Below are positions 1 to 6,228 of a stretch of DNA of 8,893 nt, in pieces (within the stretch, counting starts at the first letter, position 1; each line of letters starts with the position of its first letter). The DNA lies in assembly GCA_021737525.1 (NCBI GenBank), contig JAIPDU010000054.1, forward strand, positions 1-8,893. The letters run 5' to 3'. The notes beneath the pieces were generated by a model. The model searched no databases and was not told where the DNA came from. It saw nothing but the letters and a program-made list of their open reading frames with translations. This DNA comes from Desulfohalobiaceae bacterium (GTDB lineage Bacteria > Desulfobacterota > Desulfovibrionia > Desulfovibrionales > Desulfothermaceae). Made by a program: the position numbers and the translations under genes.

Positions 1-77
1 TGTGGCACTTTCCAGGGATCGCTCCCTCTGGGCGTTACCCAGCGTCCTGCCCTGTGGAGCCCGGACTTTCCTCCGAC

Positions 78-191
78 CCCCCTCACCCATCTCATTTACG
101 GATTCTAAGCTTCTTGGTCGAAGAGTAAGGATGCCTTCCAAGTCTTCACTGGCAAGAAGCCAAGAATCCGTTAATGAGATGGGTGAGGGGG
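78..191. repeat. long inverted repeat (P3-like giant hairpin), copy 1
   Basis: Arms 78-116 and 153-191 are reverse complements with about three mismatches in 39 positions, around a 36-nt loop. The outer ends read CCCCTCACCCATCTCAT and ATGAGATGGGTGAGGGG. In RNase P RNA this is the place of helix P3, which is normally far shorter. It could be a natural P3 expansion or a small palindromic (REP/MITE-like) element captured by P3. Copy 1 is the better-paired of the two copies. Confidence 0.9.
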
Positions 192-282
192 AGCGGTACC
201 GTTTCTGTGGCACTTTCCAGGGATCGCTCCCTCTGGGCGTTACCCAGCGTCCTGCCCTGTGGAGCCCGGACTTTCCTCCGAC

Positions 283-396
283 CCCCCTCCCCCATCTCAT
301 TTTCGGATTCTAAGCTTCTTGGTCGGAGAGTAAGGATGCCTTCCAAGTCTTCCCTGGCAAGAAGCCAAGAACCCGTTGATGAGATGGGTGAGGGGG
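283..396. repeat. long inverted repeat (P3-like giant hairpin), copy 2
   Basis: This is the same hairpin one repeat period (205 nt) further right, with arms 283-321 and 358-396. It carries about seven mismatches, some of which would be G-U pairs in RNA. This copy directly follows the P1/P2-like 5' end on the minus strand, so it is in the expected place for P3. Copy 1 is the extra or displaced one, unless the gene has been rebuilt around it. Confidence 0.85.
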
Positions 397-442
397 AGAC
401 GGCGACGATCCGCCGGCTCGCGCTGGCGGGAAGCACATAATG

Positions 443-471
443 AATATAATGCCCTGCCCGCTTTTTGTCCA
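443..471 (-). promoter_or_regulatory. sigma70-type promoter of rnpB
   Basis: On the minus strand a TGGACA -35 box (466-471) is separated by exactly 17 nt from a TATATT -10 box (443-448); each matches the consensus at five of six positions. Transcription would start near 436, a few bases before the P1/P2-like segment. The -35 box starts three bases after the stop codon of the activase gene (474-476), so rnpB has its own promoter packed against its upstream neighbour, with no visible terminator between them. Confidence 0.7.
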
Positions 472-473
472 GC

Positions 474-3400
474 TCAGTTGGCCGGGGTGTCGTGCTGGTA
501 GACCTGATGCACGAAGGCCTCAAGCCGGTTCTGGGTGTTGGTCTCCTGCTGCCCGTCGAAGATGAGGGTCATTGCCGGGACGGGATGATCCGCGGTGATC
601 TGTTTGAGCAGGGCGTCCACCACCCCGCCGGGCATGCAGGTGAAGGGGATGAGGTTGATCAGTCCCTGCACCCTGTTGCGGGCATAGTCCAGGCTCTTGC
701 CCACGGACAGGATCGCTTCGCCCTCGAAGCGGGGGTCGATGTAGCGCCCCGCCTCCCGAAGCAGCTTCTCCGTGCCCGGCTCGGGGAGCGAGCGCAGGCG
801 GGAATCGCAGGAGGTGATGAGCTGGCGCTCGATCTTGTTCTGGTAGCGGATCTCCAGGCTCAGCTTGAGCCACTGCCTGAACTCCCGGGCCTCCCGGGCC
901 TCCTTTTTACCCATGTGGTTCACGTAGTGAATCCATTCCCCGATGGTGGGGAGCCAGACCTCCACGCCCATATCCTCCAGGTTGCGCACCACGTTCTCGT
1001 TGGCGAAGGGATTGGACCGGACATAGATCTCGCCCACGATCCCCACCACGGGCTTCTGCCTCATGGTGGCGCGGGGGAGGCTGTCGAAATCCCGGAAGGC
1101 TTCGCTTAGAACGTCCCGCAAATCGCGGCTTTCCATAATCGCTTGGCTGATATGGCCCAGATAGTTGGTGTAGAGTCGATCACATTCGGCTCGGTCCTGT
1201 ACGTAGGGCCTGGTCTCCTGTCGGATCTTGAGCAGGAGATCCACTGCGACCACGCCCTGCCAGGCCTGCTTGGCAAAGTCCTTGCCCACCACGCCCAGCT
1301 CTTCGTACAGGGTGTAGGTCTGGTTCGGGGCGTAGACCTGGACCCCGGAACAGCCCGTCTTGTCCAGGAGAAGGCGGTGCAGCCTGTGGTAGAGCCCGAA
1401 GCGGCAGGGCCCGTTGGAGGCGGGCATGAAGAAGGCGGCCCGATCCGGATCGAAATCCGGAGCCTCGGTAGCCTTGAGGATGTCCCCCGTGGTGAGCACG
1501 GCGGGCAGGCATTCCTTGCCGGTGGTGTGCTTGCGGCCCAGGGCGAGGCTGTCTTGGTCGGACTGGGGCAGGAGGCGAGCGTCCACTCCCTGCGCGGCGA
1601 AGGCCGCGGTGAAGGCTTGAAGGTGGTCCGTCATGGGCGGGATGTAGAGCACCCGTTCCGTGCGGTAGCCCAGGTTGGCCCGTTTCGGCTTCCGGGATTG
1701 CCGCTTCTTTTCCCCCGATCCCCGGATGCTGTCCCAGAAGGCCTCCAACCGGGTAACGACCCCCGCATCCGCGGTGTGCTCGTCGATCTCCAGCTCCAGG
1801 AAGGGGCGTTCCCCCAGGATGTCCAGGAAGAAGTGCAGGATAAAGGCGTCCGGGCCGCAGGAGAAGTTGGTCAGGAACACCGGGTGCAGGTTGGGATAGT
1901 GACGCAGGAAATGGGCAGCCGCCAGGATTTTCTGCCCGTAGCCCCAGTACATGTTTTCCCCGCTTATCCGGTGCCCTTCCTCCTCCAGGGGGAGGAAGTC
2001 CAGGGGCAGACCCAGGATGCCCTGTCTGCGCAGCTTCTGGGACAGATCCATGTTCAGGCCGGGGTCCAGGGCGTTGTAGGGCCGTCCCACAATGAGCAGG
2101 CAGGTCCGGCCCTGCTCCACTTCCTGCAGGATCTGCCTGCCGCGTTCGCGGAGCGACTCCCTGAAGCGGTCCTGGACGGCACTCGCCTGCTGCAGGGCCC
2201 GCTTCATGCGGCGCGTCCCCACGCCGAGCATCCCGGCGAGCTCCCGCCATCCGTCCTCGGATTCGTCCACCTCGCGCCCGAGCCTGAGTACCGGGGAGAG
2301 GAGCTGGGCATTGCGATCGCGGAAGTCGATGGCCGAGCGAATGGTCCAGGGCAGCCCCTGCACGAAGGGACAGATGGTCCCCGTGCTCTGCTGGGGATCC
2401 AGGCTGGGCAGGTCATAGATCTGGGGAAGCAGCACGGAGGTAAGTCCTCGGTCCAAGAGATCGGATACGTGGCCGTGGGCCGCCTTGAGGGGGAGGCAGG
2501 TCTCGGTGACCATGAGGGAGGAGCCCCTTGCGGTGAGCTTTTTGTTCGACTCCCCGCTCAAGACGGGCTGGTATCCCAGCTCGTCGAGGAGGGTGGCGAA
2601 AAAGGGCAGCCACTCCCAGAAGTACAGGGTCCTGGGGATGCCCATGGATGGCTTGTCGCTGTCTTCCGGATCGGTGGAGGCGGTTTCCGGGAGATGGTTC
2701 GCGAGGATCCCGCGCCGTTCCCGGACCAGGTCGGGTACCTCCTCCCGCGCGGTCTGCCTGGTCCGTTCGTAGCGCTCGCAGCGGTGCCCGAAGTAGAGGG
2801 GCTCTTCCTCGCCCTCGATGTAGATTTTTTGTACTTCGCAGCAATTGGTGCAGCCCTGGCATTCAAAGACCTTCCGGGTGTAGCCCCGGTCCGAGAGATC
2901 GAAGCCCTTGAAGCGGCTCTCTTCCGCTCTGTCGCGTGCCGCGAGCATGGCCGCACCGATGGCTCCGGTGACCTCGTTGTGCCGCGGCACGTAGACCCTC
3001 TTGCCCAGGACGCTCTCGAAGGCGGCGACAATGCCCCGGTTCAGGGCGGTCCCGCCCTGGAACACGATGCGTTCCCCGATGCGGTGCTGTTCCACTACCT
3101 TGTTCAGATAATTGTGTACGATGGAATAGCACAGCCCGGCAGCGAGATCGGGCTTGGAGACCCCCTTTTGCTGGTAGTGCACCAGGTCGGATTGCATGAA
3201 GACCGTACAGCGCTCGCCCATGCGGGCCGGGGCCTCGGCGGACAGGGCCAGATCGCCGAAATCGCGGATGTCCAGGTTCAGCCGGACGGACTGCTCCTCC
3301 AGGAAGGAGCCCGTTCCCGCGGCACAGACCCGGTTCATGGTGAAATCGGCGATGGAGCCCCCTTCCATGCGGATGTACTTGGAATCCTGGCCCCCGATTT

Positions 3401-4700
3401 CGAAGATGGTATCCACGTCGGGAACAATGGTGCGCGCGGCAGTGGCCTGGGCGGTGATCTCGTTGTATACTCCGTCCGAGCCCACGAATCCTGCGCTCAG
3501 GTAACGGCCGGAGCCCGTGGTTCCGGCTGCGATGATTTTCGGGGGACGGGGAAAGCGGCTCTTGAGCTCGGCCAGTCCCTGCTTGATTGCCTCCAGGGGG
3601 CGGCCGGAAGTGGGCAGGTAGGTGCTGGCCAGGACCTCGGGCTCTTTTCCGGAATCTTTGCGCACGGCCTCGTCATTTGCCCCCAAGAGGACCATCTTGG
3701 TGCTGACCGAGCCCACGTCGATGCCCAGAAAGGCCTGATCCGCGCTGTGCGACCCCGCTTCTTCGGTTCCGGGGGCGGACGAGGATCCGGAGGGCACTCC
3801 CTGGGGCCGCCCCAGGGCGGAGAGACTGTCCGAGCGCTTCTCCTCCGCTTTCAGATGGGGCTCGAGAACCGCGCGGCCGGGGTAGGGGACGGGCTCATGC
3901 CTCCGGGATCCCTCCAGAGCGGCGCCGATGGAGCCCATAACCGCATAGTGCTCCGGAATGATCAGCTCCTGGTCTCCGGAGAGCAAAAGCTCCCGGATGG
4001 CCCGCCTGACACCGAGATTGGCCGCCACTCCGCCCTGAAAGACCAGGGGCGGGACAATGGTCTTGCCCTTGGCGATATTGGTCTTCAGATTGCGCACGAT
4101 GGCGAAGCACAAACCGGCAATGATCTCCAGGTCCGCCACGCCGTTCTGTTGCAGATGGATCATGTCCGACTTGGCGAAAACGGTGCATCGCCCGGCGATG
4201 GTGGGCACGTTCTCCGCCTGCTCTGCGAGCTCGGAAAAGCGCTGAATGCTGTATCCCAGGCGCGCGGCCTGCTGTTCCAGGAAGGCTCCGGTGCCGGCGG
4301 CGCAGACGGTGTTCAGGGCGAAATCCCGGATGGAGAAGCCCTGTGGCTCGTTGTGGTCGATCAGGACGAGCTTGGCGTCCTCCCCGCCGATGTCGATGAT
4401 GGTCCGGGCCTGTGGATGGAAGAATTCCACGGCCTTGGTGTGGGCGATCACCTCGTTGAGAAAGGGAATGCCCAGGACACGGGCGATGTTCTTGCCCCCG
4501 GTGCCGCTGCAGGTCAGGGTGGCGATCCGGTCGGCGGGGAAATCCGCCTCCATCAGGCCCAGGAGCTCGTACGCCGTCTGCAGGGGCTTGCCCTGGGAAT
4601 TTCTATACCAGGACCGGAGCACATTCCCCTGCCCATCCAGGACGGCCACCTTGGACGTTCCGGAACCGACATCGAGCCCAGCATGCAAATGCTGTGTCAT
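474..4700 (-). CDS. Large fused acyl-CoA dehydratase activase-related protein (two BcrAD/BadFG ATPase modules, DUF2229-like module)
   Basis: A 1408-aa protein related to the ATP-driven activators of 2-hydroxyacyl-CoA dehydratases and benzoyl-CoA reductases. These hydrolyse ATP to push a low-potential electron from a [4Fe-4S] cluster into a partner enzyme. Module 1 (about 5-250) has GLDVGSGTSK (8-17), IGGEDAK (GG at 105-106), CAAGTG with Cys133, and GRCTVF with Cys172. Module 2 (about 322-570) repeats this with GIDVGSVSTK, GGQDSK (436-), Cys459 and Cys498. The 39-residue cysteine spacing in both equals that of the cluster ligands Cys127/Cys166 of the HgdC activator. A linker carries CQGCTNCC (614-621) and GHRC (641). 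A DUF2229-like module begins about 686 (MGIPRTLYFWEW). Conserved-looking cysteines include 735 (ETCLPLK), 948 (SCGPD), 1064 (KECLPA), 1099 and 1355 (TCMPGG). I chose the ATG at 4700 because family homology begins there and a GAGG lies six bases upstream; the frame is open far beyond it, without likeness to anything. It is probably cytoplasmic. Substrate and partner are unknown. Confidence 0.9.
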   Translation of the reverse strand: MTQHLHAGLDVGSGTSKVAVLDGQGNVLRSWYRNSQGKPLQTAYELLGLMEADFPADRIATLTCSGTGGKNIARVLGIPFLNEVIAHTKAVEFFHPQARTIIDIGGEDAKLVLIDHNEPQGFSIRDFALNTVCAAGTGAFLEQQAARLGYSIQRFSELAEQAENVPTIAGRCTVFAKSDMIHLQQNGVADLEIIAGLCFAIVRNLKTNIAKGKTIVPPLVFQGGVAANLGVRRAIRELLLSGDQELIIPEHYAVMGSIGAALEGSRRHEPVPYPGRAVLEPHLKAEEKRSDSLSALGRPQGVPSGSSSAPGTEEAGSHSADQAFLGIDVGSVSTKMVLLGANDEAVRKDSGKEPEVLASTYLPTSGRPLEAIKQGLAELKSRFPRPPKIIAAGTTGSGRYLSAGFVGSDGVYNEITAQATAARTIVPDVDTIFEIGGQDSKYIRMEGGSIADFTMNRVCAAGTGSFLEEQSVRLNLDIRDFGDLALSAEAPARMGERCTVFMQSDLVHYQQKGVSKPDLAAGLCYSIVHNYLNKVVEQHRIGERIVFQGGTALNRGIVAAFESVLGKRVYVPRHNEVTGAIGAAMLAARDRAEESRFKGFDLSDRGYTRKVFECQGCTNCCEVQKIYIEGEEEPLYFGHRCERYERTRQTAREEVPDLVRERRGILANHLPETASTDPEDSDKPSMGIPRTLYFWEWLPFFATLLDELGYQPVLSGESNKKLTARGSSLMVTETCLPLKAAHGHVSDLLDRGLTSVLLPQIYDLPSLDPQQSTGTICPFVQGLPWTIRSAIDFRDRNAQLLSPVLRLGREVDESEDGWRELAGMLGVGTRRMKRALQQASAVQDRFRESLRERGRQILQEVEQGRTCLLIVGRPYNALDPGLNMDLSQKLRRQGILGLPLDFLPLEEEGHRISGENMYWGYGQKILAAAHFLRHYPNLHPVFLTNFSCGPDAFILHFFLDILGERPFLELEIDEHTADAGVVTRLEAFWDSIRGSGEKKRQSRKPKRANLGYRTERVLYIPPMTDHLQAFTAAFAAQGVDARLLPQSDQDSLALGRKHTTGKECLPAVLTTGDILKATEAPDFDPDRAAFFMPASNGPCRFGLYHRLHRLLLDKTGCSGVQVYAPNQTYTLYEELGVVGKDFAKQAWQGVVAVDLLLKIRQETRPYVQDRAECDRLYTNYLGHISQAIMESRDLRDVLSEAFRDFDSLPRATMRQKPVVGIVGEIYVRSNPFANENVVRNLEDMGVEVWLPTIGEWIHYVNHMGKKEAREAREFRQWLKLSLEIRYQNKIERQLITSCDSRLRSLPEPGTEKLLREAGRYIDPRFEGEAILSVGKSLDYARNRVQGLINLIPFTCMPGGVVDALLKQITADHPVPAMTLIFDGQQETNTQNRLEAFVHQVYQHDTPAN

Positions 4701-4974
4701 AGAATCCCTCATCCGCATCGGGCATTTGCTGCTTGGCCTCCCCGAGGGGAGGTCGAATCGACAGTTTTCGCCGAGGAAGGTCCGCGGGCCGTTGGTGCGG
4801 TTTACGCTCCTCCGGCTCGGATCGTGAGAAATGCCCCGACGGGGCATCTGGCGGGAGCCGTGTCCGCCCCTTGGCAAGGGGGCTCGCTTGTCGAACCCCA
4901 TATGTTCATGAGCCATCCCAATGCGGCTCCCTCCTAGGCTGCGAAGATTGCTGGCTATTTGAGGAAGAACCATC
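4701..4974. promoter_or_regulatory. Intergenic region with clustered perfect dyads upstream of the activase gene
   Basis: I see no convincing gene here. The region would be the leader and promoter area of the minus-strand activase gene. It holds four perfect dyads: CCTCCCC-GA-GGGGAGG (4737-4752), the abutting GTCGAATCGAC (4752-4762), ATGCCCC-GAC-GGGGCAT (4831-4847) and CCCCTTG-G-CAAGGGG (4867-4881). The first pair lies 37-62 bases upstream of the start codon, where an operator or leader hairpin could sit. The sequence does not show which. I found no clear -35/-10 pair. Confidence 0.45.
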
Positions 4975-5127
4975 ATGTCCAGCCCATTCAAAATAGACCA
5001 TATCCGGCGAATATTCAAGTTGACCCGGAAGGCGCTCCAGAACGCGCGGGCGATCTCGGGGCTCGTGTTGACGAATGCGGCTGCCCTGGCTAGTATTACG
5101 AATTCAGGTCCGGAATGCCCTCTTTGA
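4975..5127 (+). pseudogene. 50-aa ORF resembling the C-terminal tail of chaperonin GroEL (remnant or small protein)
   Basis: A short ORF begins MSSPFKIDHI, preceded by GAGGA nine bases before the ATG and by an in-frame TGA. Its middle, TRKALQNARAISGLVLT (about residues 17-33), resembles the near-terminal GroEL segment of the form TRTALQNAASVAGLLLT. Roughly half of about 27 positions match remembered GroEL sequences, including the TR-ALQNA block and the GL-LT pair. No other part of GroEL is visible upstream in any frame, so I read it as a leftover 3' end of a lost or rearranged groEL copy that now has its own start. A terminator-like hairpin follows the stop at once, as expected for a former gene end. 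It could instead be a real small protein, or chance similarity. Confidence 0.35.
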
Positions 5128-5155
5128 TGGACGGGAATTCGTTCCACTTTTTTTT
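5128..5155 (+). terminator. Weak Rho-independent terminator-like hairpin with T8 tract
   Basis: GGAA-TTCG-TTCC (5134-5145), a short stem closed by a stable UUCG tetraloop, is followed two bases later by eight Ts (5148-5155). An alternative pairing of TGGA (5128-5131) with TCCA (5143-5146) is also possible. It starts directly after the stop codon of the 50-aa ORF. The stem is short, so termination may be inefficient. It could also act as an attenuator in the leader of the MEMO gene 52 bases downstream. Confidence 0.4.
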
Positions 5156-5207
5156 GGGAAACAAGGGACCGGAGTAAGCAGGAAAAAGGCTCCCAAGGGG
5201 GAGGGCT

Positions 5208-6014
5208 ATGAACAGAAAACCCGTGGTTGCCGGACAGTTTTATCCCGGGAGCAAGGACAAATTGCTGGAAGAGGTCCGGGAGTATCTTGCCGGCGGATCG
5301 CCCGCGCAGACAGCAGCGGTGGCTTCCATGGTCCCCCACGCGGGGTACCCCTTTTCCGGGGGAGTCGCCGGCAGGACCCTGGCTCGGGCCAGGCCGGGCA
5401 GGCGCGTGCTGCTCCTCGGCCCCAATCACACGGGCCAGGGAAAGCCGTTCTCCGTCTGGTCCTCCGGGGCATGGGACCTTCCCGGGGCATCCGTCCCAGT
5501 GGACGAGGATCTGGCGGGGCAGGTCCTGCAGGCCCACCAGGCGATGGAGGAGGATCACCAGGCCCATATCCGGGAGCACTCCCTGGAAGTGGTCCTGCCC
5601 TTCCTCTACGCCCTGGATGAGACCACCCGGATTGTTCCCGTGGCTATCGCGGAAAACGACCCCAAGACCCTGATTCAAGCCGGGGAGGCCCTGGCCGGAG
5701 TGGTCAGCTCCCAGCAGGAGCCTGTTTCCATAGTGGTCAGCTCGGACATGAGCCATTTCATCCCCGCGGACCGGGCCAAGCAGCAGGACGAGCTCGCCCT
5801 GAGGAAGATCCGCGGGATCGACCCGGAAGGGCTCCTGGAGACGGTGAGCAGGAACCGGATCAGTATGTGCGGGGTGCTGCCCATGACCGTCGCCCTGGCC
5901 CTGGCCAGAAAGCTCGGCTGCACCCGGGGCGAAATCGTGGAATACGCCAATTCCGGGGATTTTATCGGCGACTACAACTCCGTGGTGGGCTATGCGGGAG
6001 TGGTGATTTGGTAG
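5208..6014 (+). CDS. amrB: MEMO-family protein (AmmeMemoRadiSam system protein B)
   Basis: A 268-aa protein of the MEMO1/AmmeMemoRadiSam-B family, a fold related to non-haem iron dioxygenases; bacterial members have no settled function. Family motifs are present in order: AGQFYPG (8-14), MVPHAGYPFSG (His44), LLGPNHTG (His74), REHSLEVVLPFL (His124), SSDMSHF (His183) and SMCGVLPM (Cys221). His44, His74 and Cys221 correspond to the metal-binding His49, His81 and Cys244 of human MEMO1. Length is normal for the family. The start at 5208 is supported by a strong GGGGAGGG ribosome binding site just upstream. The usual partners, an AMMECR1-domain protein and a radical SAM protein, are not in the window, so it is either a solitary copy or has distant partners. 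It points away from the activase gene. Confidence 0.92.
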   Translation: MNRKPVVAGQFYPGSKDKLLEEVREYLAGGSPAQTAAVASMVPHAGYPFSGGVAGRTLARARPGRRVLLLGPNHTGQGKPFSVWSSGAWDLPGASVPVDEDLAGQVLQAHQAMEEDHQAHIREHSLEVVLPFLYALDETTRIVPVAIAENDPKTLIQAGEALAGVVSSQQEPVSIVVSSDMSHFIPADRAKQQDELALRKIRGIDPEGLLETVSRNRISMCGVLPMTVALALARKLGCTRGEIVEYANSGDFIGDYNSVVGYAGVVIW

Positions 6015-6069
6015 GTTGCCCGTTCCCCGTTCAAGGTTCCCCGTTCGGGGTTGAGGGCTTGAGGCTCAT
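6014..6069. repeat. Degenerate 7-nt-period repeat array after the MEMO gene
   Basis: From the last base of the MEMO stop codon the sequence parses into eight consecutive heptamers: GGTTGCC, CGTTCCC, CGTTCAA, GGTTCCC, CGTTCGG, GGTTGAG, GGCTTGA, GGCTCAT. The first six share the pattern SGTTNNN. Within it are an 11-nt exact direct repeat GTTCCCCGTTC (6022-6032 and 6036-6046) and a small hairpin CCCC-GTTC-GGGG (6039-6050). No T tract follows, so it is not a standard terminator. Confidence 0.6.
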
Positions 6070-6091
6070 TCCGTAGGGATGGCATTTGTGT

Positions 6092-6133
6092 TGGGAAAAA
6101 GAAACCACGAGAACCGAGGGGATTCGTTTCCCA
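6092..6133 (+). promoter_or_regulatory. Mutually exclusive hairpins upstream of hisH
   Basis: TGGGAAA (6092-6098) is the exact reverse complement of TTTCCCA (6127-6133). The same TTTCCC can instead pair with GGGGA (6118-6122) around a TTCGT loop. Two competing structures sharing one strand about 100 bases before hisH are what an attenuator or other leader switch would look like. However, there is no T tract, no histidine-rich leader peptide and no recognised T-box or riboswitch. The rest of the gap (6015-6228) shows no gene I can support. Confidence 0.25.
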
Positions 6134-6228
6134 GCCGCTCAAGCCGACTAATATACGCATAGGGGAGAAGGCAATGCCAGACGTCCTTTTGCCCGGAATC
6201 ATCGGCACGTCACCCTGAAGGGCTTACA

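Larger units (their letters stand above)
1..398. repeat. 205-bp tandem direct repeat (two copies) within rnpB
   Basis: Positions 1-193 and 206-398 are near-identical, with a period of 205 nt; 194-205 completes the first unit. By hand I count six substitutions in 193 aligned positions. All six lie in the hairpin half of the unit and none in the 83-nt RNase P core half. Copy 1 touches the window edge, so a third copy cannot be excluded. The duplication junction sits at a short shared stretch, CTCCCCCTCACCC on the minus strand, which follows both the P2-like segment at about 400 and ACCG at about 194. Confidence 0.95.
1..436 (-). ncRNA. rnpB: RNase P RNA (5' part, with internal tandem duplication; runs off left edge)
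   Basis: This is the catalytic RNA of RNase P, which trims the 5' leader from precursor tRNAs. Read on the minus strand, it shows the bacterial hallmark block GAGGAAAGTCCGGGCTCC (about 59-76, and again about 264-281). The block is followed by an ACAGGGCAGG segment, a TGGGTAACGCCCA hairpin and then GTGCCACAGAAACGG with ACCGC, in the order of class A RNase P RNAs. Upstream, the stretch AGCCGGCGGATCGTCGCC (about 401-418) fits the 5' strands of P1/P2. Between that and the core lies a very long hairpin in the place of P3. The P3-plus-core block occurs twice with a 205-nt period, which is not normal for this RNA. The catalytic 3' half and the P1/P2 partner strands lie outside the window, so I cannot say whether the gene is functional. 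The 5' end is estimated from the promoter. It follows the large activase gene on the same strand. Confidence 0.85.

Noticed and set aside
1..398. CRISPR array or insertion-sequence ends.
   Set aside because: The repeat unit is 205 bp with no spacers, contains RNase P core sequence, and has no transposase or target-site duplications.
2..440. Repeat-encoded ORFs on both strands in the left 440 bases.
   Set aside because: They arise from the 205-bp duplication of RNase P RNA sequence and simply repeat the same translated stretch; the RNA explanation is far better.
1143..4937. A 1264-aa open frame on the plus strand, plus other long open frames opposite the activase gene.
   Set aside because: It is the antisense shadow of the activase gene, whose GC-rich codons leave few stops on the other strand. 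The translation is low-complexity G/P/H/V-rich and matches no family I recognise.
4701..5756. N-terminal extension of the activase frame up to 5756.
   Set aside because: The extension overlaps the MEMO gene on the opposite strand and shows no family likeness; activase homology starts at the ATG at 4700.
6126..6154. TAATAT (6149-6154) as a -10 box of a hisH promoter.
   Set aside because: No acceptable -35 box lies 16-18 bases upstream, so I did not list a promoter.
6174..6218. A 14-codon ORF before hisH as a his attenuator leader peptide.
   Set aside because: It has no histidine codons and no terminator or antiterminator with a T tract follows. I keep it only as part of a low-interest finding.
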